Part shown: one piece after another, positions 1 through 10,600 of the stretch | Layout: each line of letters starts with the position of its first letter | How positions within the stretch are numbered: position 1 is the stretch's first letter | Source of the DNA: Bettongia penicillata ogilbyi | Taxonomy: Eukaryota > Chordata > Mammalia > Diprotodontia > Potoroidae | Direction of reading: 5' to 3' | DNA length: 64,000 nt | NCBI GenBank assembly: GCA_023548195.1 | Contig: JAJHZJ010000311.1 | Location: forward strand, 5,169,919-5,233,918 | Notes under the pieces: generated by a model | What the model saw: only the letters and a program-made list of their open reading frames with translations | Database searches by the model: none | What the model was told of the DNA's origin: nothing | Program-made: the position numbers and the translations under genes

Positions 1-1811
1 GAAAAAACAATAAAATTGATAAAACTTTGGTTAATTTGGTTAAAAAAAAAAAGAAAATCAAATTACCAGTATCAAAAATGAAAAGGGTGAATTCACCACC
101 AATGAAGAGGAAATTAAAACAATAATTAGTAATTATTTTGCCCAATTGTGTGCCCATAAATATGACAATTTTAATGAAATGGATGAATATTTACAAAAAT
201 ATAAATTGCCCAGATTAACACAAGAGGAAGAAAAATACTTAAATAATTGCATCTCAGAAAAATAAATTGAACAGCCATCAGTGAACTAGGGAAAAAACTC
301 CAGGGTCAGATGGATTTATAAGCAAATTACATCAAACATTTAAAGAATAATTAAGCCCAATAACGATGAAAATTGGAAAACAACCTAAGAAAGAATGAAC
401 CGTGATAATTCCTGAATACAACATTGGAAAGATAATTTGTTCACTGTTTTTGTATAATATAAATAATAGATCATTAGGAAGAAGTACACCCCTAGCCAGA
501 ATGATGACCCCAGCTTCTGGGATAAGAACATACTGTTTAAGAGTAACTGCTGGAAAAACTGGAAAATAGTATGGCAGAAACTGGGCATAGACCAATGTCT
601 GACACTGTATACTGAAATGAAGTCCAAATGGGTACACAATTTAGGTATAAAGACTGATTCTATAAGCAAATTAGGGGAGCAAGGAATAGTTTATTTGTTA
701 GATCTATAGAGAATGGAGGAATTTATGACCAAATAAGAGATAGAGAACATTATGAAATGCAAAATAGATAATTTTGATTACATTCAGTTGAAAAGTTTTT
801 GTACAAAAAAAGCCAATGAAACCAAGATTAGGAGGGAAGCAGAAAACTGGGAAAGAATTTTTACAACTAGTACCTTTGATAAAGGCCTCATTTCTAAAAT
901 ATAGAGAGAACTGAGTCAAATTTAGAAGAATACAACTCATTCCCCAATTGATAAATGGTCAAAGGATATGAACAGGCAGTTTTCAGAGGAAGAAATTGAA
1001 GATATCTGTAGTCATATGAAAAAATGCTCTAAGTCACTATTGATTAGAGACATACAAATCAAAACAAGACATACAAATCAAAACAAGACATGCAAATCCG
1101 AGGTACCACATCACACCTATCAGATTGGCTAATGTGACAAAAAGGAAAATGATAAGCATTAGAGAAGATGTGGGAAAGTTGGAACACTCATTCTGGAGAG
1201 CAATTTGGAACTGTGCTCAAAGGGCTGTAAAAATGTGCATAACTTTTGACCCAGCAATGACACCTAGGGCTGTATTCCAAAGAAATTGTAAAGATGGGAA
1301 AAGGACCCATATGTACAAAAAAATTTATAGCAACTCTTTTTGCGATGGCCAAGAACTAGAAATTGAGGGGAGGCCCATCAACTGGGGAATGACTGAACAA
1401 GCTGTGGTATATCGATGTAATGGAATACTATTGTGCTAAAAGAAATAATGATCAGACAGACTTCAGAAAAACCTGGAAAGACATATATGAACTAATTATA
1501 AATGAGGGAAGTAGAACCAGGAGAACATTGTACACAGTTACAGCCACATTGTACGATGACTAACTTTGATAGACTTGGTTCTTCTCAGAAAGGTAAGATT
1601 CTAAGATAACTCCAAAAGGCTCTTAATAGAAAATTCTATCCACATCCAGAGAAAGAATTACCAAGTCTGAATGCAGATCGAGGTATACTATTTTTTTCAC
1701 TCTCTTTTGTTTTGTTTCTTCTTCTTTCTTTGTTTCTTCCATTGGTTCTAATTCTTCTTTGCAATATGACTAATGTGAAAATATTTGTAATGTGAATGTA
1801 CGTGTAGAGCC
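1..1811 (+). mobile_element. L1 LINE, degenerate, 3' part of ORF2 and 3'UTR (left piece)
   Basis: The sequence follows the marsupial L1 pattern. It carries ORF2 pieces such as 'tatgaacaggcagttttcag' near 968, 'accacatcacacctatcag' near 1105 and 'tatgtacaaaaaaatttata' near 1310, then the 3'UTR with 'gactaatgtgaaaatatttg'. Many stops and frameshifts make it non-functional. The central reverse-transcriptase part is missing around 350-460. Small deletions (near 1183) and a 20-base local duplication (about 1050-1090) are present. It resumes at 2866 after an inserted RTE element. Confidence 0.85.
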
Positions 1812-2865
1812 TTCACATGTTTGGGGCAGACAACCCCCTCACTCATCAATGGGTTTGAGAACCTTTGGTTACCCTCAACCTAGTTTGACCTGTCTACTGA
1901 GACGGTTTATTGGGCTGTGGTTGCTGTGCATGCTGCAGCTTCTTGGAGCCACAGGTGAGAGTTAGGTGGACAAACAGGTGCTCCATCAGCCACCACCACA
2001 CCATCCATATGTGGAACCATCAGTTACAACAAATGGAGAGTTTTGAATGCTGTGGATAAGTTCACTTACCTTGGTAGTGTAATTTCCAGGGATGTACACA
2101 TTGACAGTGAGGTTGATGCACCCATTGCCAGAGCTAGCTCAGCATTTGGGAGGCTCCAAAGAAAAGTTTGGGAGAGAAGAGGTATTAGACTGACTACCAA
2201 ACTGAAGGTTTACAGAGCCAATGTGCTGACCTCATTGTTATATGCTTGTGGAACATGGACAGTCCACTAGTGCCATGCCAGGAAACTGAATTGCTTCCAT
2301 TTGAACTGTCTTAGTAAGAGTCTGAGGATCACCTGGCAGGATAAGGTACCAGACCCTGAAGTTCTTGCTTGAGCTGAACTGTTAAGGATTCAAACTATGC
2401 TTGAGAGAGCACAACTCTGATGGGCTGGCCACACTGTTTGAATACAAAATGTATGCTTGCCAAAAAGAGTATTTTATGGAGAACTTGCATGGGGCAGGTG
2501 ATCACATGGTGGCCAGAAGAAGCGAAACAAGGACACTCTCAAGAACTTTGGATTTGACTGTGCAATATGGGAAACACTGGCACAGGACCACTCAGCATGG
2601 CGTGCCCACATCAGAAAGGGTGCTGTGCTCTTTGAGCAAAGCAGAATTGAGAAAGCACAAAGTAAGCATAAAGTAAACACAGGATGTGCAAATTTGGGAT
2701 CTCTACCCCCAAAATTCATGTGAACTATCTGTGCCCAACCTGTTGTAGAACATTCCGAGCTTGTCTTGGTCTCATCAGCCACAGTCCGACACACTGAAAT
2801 TTCACTTTATCACAGTGGTGTCATTTTGGTCCTCTTCGAAGACGGAAGACAACAACTAACCAATA
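1812..2865 (+). mobile_element. RTE-class non-LTR retrotransposon, 5'-truncated, inserted in the L1
   Basis: The translated pieces match the C-terminal end of RTE-type reverse transcriptases: 'VDKFTYLGSVISRD' and 'SAFGRLQRKVWERRGI' at 2046-2190, 'LLYACGTWTV' near 2240, and downstream a broken 'WAGHTV' region and a C-x2-C zinc-finger-like tail near 2735-2800. Stops and frameshifts interrupt it. It is flanked by the 9-base duplication TGTAGAGCC at 1803-1811 and 2866-2874, and the L1 3'UTR continues on either side. Confidence 0.85.
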
Positions 2866-2990
2866 TGTAGAGCCTATATCAGATTGCATACTTTCTTGGG
2901 GAGGAGAGTAGGGGAGAAAATTTGGAACTCAAAAAACTGGTGGAACTGAATATTGTAAATTAAAAATAAATAGTTTATTTTTTTTTTTTG
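2866..2990 (+). mobile_element. L1 3'UTR end (right piece of the interrupted L1)
   Basis: The piece 'tatatcagattgcatacttt' and the A-rich tail near 2960 are the standard continuation of the L1 3'UTR that stops at 1811. The A-rich tail meets an unrelated T-run at about 2977. Confidence 0.85.
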
Positions 2991-3350
2991 GAAAAAAGGA
3001 ATATATCTCCTAACCATAGCTGTGAGAGGCATATGATTTATTTTTCTTCTAATTTTTTTTTTTATCATTTGAGCTTTCATATTAAGATTGTGTACCAATT
3101 TAAAATGTATTGATATAAGATGTTGGTCTAAGCCTATTTTCTACCAGACTGCTTTCCAGTTTTCCTAGCATTTATTATCAAATAGGAATTTTTTTCCCCA
3201 GGTAACTTCTCTTTTCCCGTTATCTAACACAATGTTAATGATTTCTATTGTTTTGAAATTTCCTTTGGCTAGTCTGGATCTCTCTGTTCTTGAACCAGTA
3301 CCAGATGATTTTGATGTTCCCGCATTAAATTGTTAGTTCCTTGTGGGGGG
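2991..3350 (-). mobile_element. L1 fragment, opposite orientation
   Basis: The stretch containing 'ccagactgctttccagtttt' (near 3146) and 'ccagtaccagatgattttga' (near 3296) matches the reverse complement of marsupial L1 as I remember it. No reading frame is intact. Confidence 0.55.
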
Positions 3351-3374
3351 GTGGGGGGTGGGGGCCAGAGGGAA

Positions 3375-3690
3375 GGGAATTAGCATTTATATAGCACCTA
3401 CTACGTGCCATGTAGCTTGGTTAAGTGTCTTACCAAATTACCTCATGTAATCCTCACCACAGCCCTGCAAGAAGTTAGGTGTTAATACTATCCCTATTTT
3501 GCAGTTGAGGAAACAGACAGAAACTAGTGACTTGCCCACATTATACAGCTAGTAAGTGTCTGAGGCTAGATTTGAATTCAAGAATTCCTTACTCCAGACC
3601 CAGCACTCTATCTTTTGTTGTTTTCTCAGTGCATATCATGCTATCTGGCACATAGTAGATGGTTAACAAATGTTTATTGACTGGCTGCAA
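3375..3690 (-). repeat. MIR-family SINE (minus) ending in an L2-like 3' tail
   Basis: The run 'agttgaggaaacagacagaa' followed by 'gacttgcccacattatacag' is reverse-complement MIR. The end near 3650 ('ggcacatagtagatggttaa') is a common MIR/L2 3'-end phrase. Confidence 0.7.
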
Positions 3691-3840
3691 TTTTCACTTA
3701 ACCTTGTTGGCTCCTTTTTTGTTTTGAGTGAGAGAGAGCTCTTCCTGGGATGGAGATACAGTATTCTTGGTGGCAAACCTTTATTTCTCCTTATTAAATT
3801 GTCCATTTAAACTTTTTCTTTTTGTCCTTGAATTTTTTAG

Positions 3841-4001
3841 GTTGTGTCTGGGGTCTAGATGACATGGGTGTTTCTTCCCTTGAACTGATGGCACATGTGG
3901 GTGACTCAGCCCTACTGGACTGTGTTTTACCGAGTGCTGGGAAGAAACAAGTGACGAAAGTGGACTGGATGTTTTCTGCAGGGGAGCATGAGCGAGCCGA
4001 G
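3841..4001 (+). CDS. JAML: JAML exon: first half of the Ig-V domain
   Basis: The acceptor is a long T-rich tract ending ttttttag at 3840, and the donor is GAG|gtaacg at 4002. The exon enters in phase 1 (two bases finish a codon) and leaves in phase 0. It encodes 'GLDDMGVSSLELMAHVGD' and then the B-strand Cys and C-strand Trp of a V domain ('VTKVDWMFS'). The N-terminal part matches the mature start of human JAML (GLNDL...), which places it as domain 1. Confidence 0.92.
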
Positions 4002-4644
4002 GTAACGAGGGGGAGAAAGAGCGCCTGACAGGGATTTGTCACACTGATGGTTACATAGCAGGGGGCAGGAAAATGGATTCCAGAGTTCAGTTGCTTAATG
4101 GAAAACAAAACCAATGCACCACATTTATAGAGTGACATGGGCTCACAGGTAGGAAAGGGAAAGTCATTGTAGTCTGACAAATAGAATAGAGCGCTGGGTC
4201 TGGAGGCAGGGAGGCCTAAGTGTGACCTTGGGAAGTCATTTCATTTCAGTTTCCTCAACTGTAAAATGGGAATAACACCTGTCTCCCAGGGTAGTCAGTG
4301 AAGAACAAGTGAGAGAATATTTGCAAAGCACTTAGCATAGTACTTGGTGCATAGTAGGTGCTTAGTAAATCTTTTTCCCTTCCCTTCTCTCATGGGATAC
4401 TTTAGAGATTTCAGTTAATTGACAGAACCCACAAATGCAGAAGTTCCTAATTAAGTCAGTGACCACTCTGGGGGGACCCAGATTTATGACACAGGATGCT
4501 TGTGACATAAGTGTATTTTTTAAAGAAAACCACAAGGTAGAGGTCATGGCTCCAGGATATCTTGTTTCTTTATTTTTTTCCTTAGATTTTCCTTTTAGAA
4601 GAGTGGGAACATTTGGGGGTAGAGGGCAAGGAGAGAGAGAAAGG

Positions 4645-4691
<47 letters not shown>

Positions 4692-7600
4692 TGCGCGCAC
4701 ACATGTATTGGGAGGTATATAAGGGTGAGTTTATAGATCCTAGTTGTGGCAAATGTTGGTAGGAGGGTGGGGTGTATGCACAGACCTGAGGTGAAGGTAA
4801 AAATGAGGGAGGCAGACTTGCAGCTTGGTGTGTGCAGCCTCCCTTCTGGTCCTCAGACCCTTCTGCTGAGTGAGGAGGAACAAGGGCCCCTCCCAGATAG
4901 CTCATTAGCATAATAGCATTTTCCTTTTTGTTAACTTGAGAAATACAATAAACTTGTACATTTCAATATATAAAGAATAGAGACTGTGTGGTATAGTATA
5001 TTGGGCAGTGGATTTGGAGTCAAGAAGACTTAGATTCAAATTCTGCCTCAGAAACTGATTTGCTGTGTGACCCTGAGCAAGTCACTTAGCCTTTTTTATG
5101 CCTCAGTTTCCTCATCTGTAAAATGAAGGAATTAGACTCATTGGTCTCATAGTTCCTTTCCAGTTCTAAATATATGATCCTAAGGTTCTAAGATGCTATA
5201 GGAAACCTTTGATCTCTATTATATATGACTTTAAAAAAAATAAAATAAATTCAATGTACTAGTTTTAAAGCGATTTTGCTTGTCTGTGTCTTCCTTTAAC
5301 TACTTTATATTCTCTTCTGCTTATTTTTAAAAATACTTCATTGGGACTCTTCTTTGTTTTGGCATCACTTATCACTAGTACCACTCTTCCTTCCAATACT
5401 CCTCCTTCAAAAACATTTTTAAACCTTTTCTTGTAATAGATAAGCACAGTTAAGGGAAACACATTTGTACATTGGCTGTGTCCAGAAATGCATTTCTAGA
5501 CCCTCTAGACATCTCTAGACCCACCAGCTGTCTGTCCACAGCTGGATATCATAACCCCAGTCAGTCCTCTGGAGTAATAGCATGGCATTTTCTCCCATAA
5601 CCACTATGGTTTCTTTGTGCAGAGGACCCAGGGTTCCGTGGAAACAGTTCAACAGAAGAAGGATGAGGTTTAGGATGACTTGATGATACTCAGGGGTCCT
5701 GAGTTCCATTCTTCATGTTCTCTTTGCCTTACTTTCTCATCCAATAGGAAGAGTGATCTGACTTGGCTATTGGAGGATTGTCATATTACAAGACACAAGG
5801 TGGGGTGGGGATATTTGGGAAAAGTCCTCTAGCAAAGAGAACTGCATTTTAACCTTCTAGAGAAGAAGCTAGTATTAAAGTAGTTATGCACCTGCCTCAC
5901 CAAAGGATGGCATCTGTTGTCTTAGATTGTAGGCAACTGATGGGCAGGGGATAGATTCTGGAAAGAGCTGTGCATTAGGTGTGTAATAAAGGCTTCCTGA
6001 TGATAATGATTGGTTATCCACAGACATCAACAGGCATCTGTGCCCTCAAAATTCCGGGCCTGGCACAACTCATCTCTTGACTTTCTCTGACTCTGCATCA
6101 CCTCCTAGGGGGAGTTTGTGCTGTACTACTATGCCAACCTCAGTGTGCCTGTGGGACATTTCAAGGACCGAGTGCACTTGGTGGGGAAAATCTCAGAAAA
6201 TGATGGCTCCATTTTACTGCAGGATGTGAGAGAGGCTGATCAAGGAGTCTACACCTGTGAGATCCAGGTCTCCAAAGAGAACAGAATTTTCAAGAAGACA
6301 ACCATGCTGCGAGTGGTTCCAGCTAAGCTTACAAGTACGTGAATGCTTGGTCATGGGGAGAGCTTAATTTAAGGGACAGGAACCCTGGGGATAGAGGTAA
6401 AATTTGGCCAATCACCCACACTGATGCACTGACCACTGAATTGGGGAAAACAGTTGGGTTAGTGGGTGGTGGTGGCAGGGGGAGAAGATAGGAAAGGTGG
6501 ATGATGCAGGACCTCTCTTGGAAAGTGTTTACTATGATTAACAGTAATGGTTGATATTTATGTAGTATATGAAGACTGGCAAAATACTTCATATATGTTA
6601 CCTCATTTGAGTTTTCCAACCACCCTGTGAGGTGGGCACTGTAGGTATTATTCAAAAAAGATCAGCTTCATAAGTGTAAGATGGCAGAGACACATGACTA
6701 GATAGCAGTTTCTTCAAAATAGGGGTTTTAGAGGATGGCAAACTCAACATAAGACAGCAATGTGACATGGCAACCAAAAAAGCAAATACGATCTCAGGCG
6801 GCATTGAGAAAAACCTAGTGTGTAGGTGGTGGGTGGGGTGGTGGGCTGAGGTGATAGTCCTGCTCCATCCTGGTAAGGTCACATTTCGAATATTAGGTTC
6901 CATTCTGTGTACCACATTGTAGGAAGGACATTGATAAGCTGAGGAGTGCCTAGAGACACAAAGTCAGAATGGTGAAAGGCCTTGAAATCATGTCATTTGA
7001 GGATCTGTTGCAAGAAATAGGGATATTTTTGCCTGGAGAAGAGAAGATTTAGGGGGAATTTGATAGCTACCTACAAGTATTTGAAAAGGGTAATCACGTG
7101 GAAGAGGGATTATAGCATCCTTTTGCATGGTCCTGTAGGCCAGAGTTGGGATGAATGGGTAGAAATTGAAAATGAATAGATTTAGATTGATGTGCTGACC
7201 TTTTAACCACTAGAGCTATTATGTAGAATGAGTTACCTTGGGAGACACTGAGTCCCTTTCTGTGGAGGTCTTCAAATGGAGGCTAAATGATTATGAATAC
7301 ACTAAGATCTTTTTCCTGCTGACCGTAGACCAAGTATAATTAAATTGTGACTTAAAAAAGGAGAAGTTAGTGATGGGCATGGTAAGAAACACAATCTTCA
7401 GATTTAAGTCTTAATGCCCTAGATTTAAGAATATTTAGACACAGTCCTGTTAGGAGCAGAGTGGCCAGTGCTGGAAAGTACAAGATTCTCAGTCCTCCCC
7501 CTTTCCTTTCTACTTCTAACCCACACTTTGGGGTTGAGTAAGGATGATTAGACTTTAGATCTGAAATTGGTCAAGAACTACTGTCTTAATAACCGAATCT

Positions 7601-10600
7601 GGACTGGAAATCAGTCTACCTCCTTGTTTCTAGCTACTCTTTAAAAATTTGTTGAATTGCCTTGGGAACACCAGTGTCTGAACTCATAGTAAGGAAAGAG
7701 TATGATTCTTAGGGAAGAGAGAGTCTTAAGTGTTTAACACCACTTCTCCTTACTGTTTATGTCTGTCCTCAAGCTCCGAAGCCCAAAGATGCCTTCAAAA
7801 GTGATGCGCTGAGTAACTATCAGTCTGTGATCATTGTTGGAATCGTTTGCTTTACTATCATAATGCTTGCTGTTCTGGGAGTGATCATGAGGAGGAGTCA
7901 ACGCCACCACAGGTATAGGAACCATCCTGTTAGACACTGAGATAGTGTTGGATGGATGCTGAACCTGCGTTCAGCTTTTCTCCCTCTTCTCCATTCTTGG
8001 GTAAAGAGCTTCCATTTAGTAACTCTTCTTTCTACTACTGACTGACCATGCACAGGAAGGAGTGACAAAGCATCATCTTCTATTGGAAGGACCATTTAAA
8101 ATTTTACCATCTTTTGATTAGCTGAATAGGAATCATCGGGTTGGTACTTTGATGTGGGCATGCCATGCTTTGCAGTCTTTTGCCAGCGTTTCCAGAATTC
8201 TTCAGACAGACATGGAGAGTGTCCTTGTGACCACCATGTGAGCACCTGCCTTGTGTGAGTTCTCTGTAAAGTAGTGTTTTAGGCAAACATACTTTAAAGA
8301 AGGAACTGTGTTCCATGAGAGAAGCAGAATTATAGTAGCTCAAAAGAAAGGCTAGATGCACAAATTTAGAGTTATCTTCACCTCAGATGTTCATAGGGAC
8401 TATTTGTGCCCAGTCTGTGGTAGAGCATTCCAAGCTCATATTGGTCTGATCAGCCATAGACAGATTACTTGACTCCAACATAATGTTACCATTGTGGCCC
8501 TCTTTGAGAGAGAAAGACAACGAACCATCTGGATACTAATTGTTATTACTTCCACAAAGGTGACTGGAGGTTCTAATGGCTGGGTTAGAGTCTGAGCTAT
8601 GGCAGGTTCTGCTGTGGTGTAAAAACTTATTTAGGTAATGACAGAATGAACCTGCTTTCCAAAGACCAGCCTAAGTACAGAGAATTTTCTCACCAGGAGA
8701 TAAATATAACTAAGATAATTCTGTTCATGGCACTTTGGTTATTGCCAAGAGAGATTGAAAAGATTGAAAATGCTTATTAAAGGCATTCACTCCTGTAATG
8801 GAAGACACTTTTCTTTCTAAAAAAAAGAATACAATCAGCAAAAATCTGCCTTCTCTTCCTCCCACTTTCTCCTCCGCCCAACCACCACTGAAAAAGAAAG
8901 AAAAATAAAACCCCTCTCACAACGTGTGTAGTTAAGCAAAGCACATATCTGCATTGTCCATGTGCTGCCCTTGAATCCTTTGCCTTTCTGTCAGGGGGTG
9001 GGTAGCAAGCTTCCTCAGTAGTCTTCTAGAATTGTGTGGCTGGACCTTACACTGACCAGAATTCCTAAATCTTTCAAGGTTGTTTGCCTTTTAATATTCT
9101 TGTCATTATAGAAATTGTTTCTGCTCATTTCACTCTGTATTAATTCATACAAGTCATCCCAGGTTTTTCTGAAACTATCCCCTTCTTCATTTCTTACAGC
9201 ACAATAGTATTCTATCCTATCATATATGTACATGATATATATGATTATATGATATATAATACACCCACGTGTACAACTGTGCATACCTATATGCACCTAT
9301 ACACACAGGCTACATGTATGTGCATATGTGTACACACATGTACACATATGTACATACATATACACACATATGCACACTGTCATAAATATTTGTCTATGTG
9401 TCTTTTTCAGTCATTCCCCAATTCATGGGTACAGCTCCAACCTCCAATTCTTTGCCACCACAAAGCTATATTTTTGTCAATCCTTAAAATGTATCTTGGT
9501 TAGGACTAATCGCTCTCTTAATCTTCCTTGCCTCTCATTCTGCCTTCTCCCCTTTTCCTCGTTTCCCTGTTGAACGAAATGTATTTCTGTACTCAATTGT
9601 GTGTGTTTATTTTTCCTTCCTTTGACCAGTTCATTTGAGAGTGAGATTCATGTGTTAGCTGTTCCACTCCTTCTTTCTTGTTTTTGTAGAATCCTACTAT
9701 CCACACCCCGTTTATGTGGCACAAGTTCCCCTAACTTTGCTCTCCTTTTTCGTCTCCAGTACATTCCTCTTCCCCTCCCTTTCCATTCTTTAAGATCAAG
9801 ACCTAGTAGAAACCCAGGCCTTCTGTCTAATTAGACTACCTCTATGTCCTCTCATGATGATGGGATTGTAAAGAGATATGTTAACCTCATGTTAGAATGT
9901 AAACACTTCATCTTTTTTAATCCTTTATGATTCTTTTGTTTCCTTTTTTATGTTTCTCTTGACTTCTGTGTTTGTACTTCATATTTCTACGTAGCTCTGG
10001 TCTTTTCATTGGGAATGCTTGAAAGTCCTCTGTTTTATTAAAGGTCTATTTTTTCTACTATGAAATTATACTTATTTTTTCTGAGAAAGGTATTTTGGGC
10101 TATAAGCCTTTGCCTTCTGGAATATTGTTTTCCAAGTTCTGGCTTCTGTATAGGGGCAGTTGCTAAATGATATATGAACCTGACTGTAGCACCTTGGTAC
10201 TTTAATTCTTTTTTTCTGCCTTCTTGTAGTATTTTTTCTTTTGACCTGGAATCTCTGGATTTTGGCTATGATTTTCCTTTCATTTTGGAGTTCCTTTCAG
10301 GAGGTGACCAGTGAATTCTTTCTGTTTCTACTTTGTCCTCTTGTTCTAGAGGCAGCTATGTAGTACAATGATTAGAGTGCGGACCTGGACTCAAAAAAAC
10401 CTAAGTTCAGTTTCAACCTCAGATACTTTCTAGTTGTATTACCCTGGGCAACTTACTTGACATCTGTCTGTCTCAGTTTGCCCATGTGTAAAATGTGAAC
10501 AATAATAGCACCTACTTCCCGGGGTTATTATGGGACCAAATAAGGGAAGATTTGTAAAGCACTTCGCAAACTTTAAAGTTCTATATAAAACCTAGTGATG

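Larger units (their letters stand above)
4002..6108 (+). other. JAML: JAML intron between the two Ig half-exons
   Basis: It holds a MIR at 4175-4380 (+), a (TG)n tract at 4646-4704, a MIR/core-SINE at 4983-5195 (+), and an unexplained minus-strand open frame at 5515-5709. No second Ig half-exon could be seen. Confidence 0.75.

Noticed and set aside
4362..4911. Several Cys-Val and Thr-His open frames
   Set aside because: They are read through the (TG)n tract on both strands.
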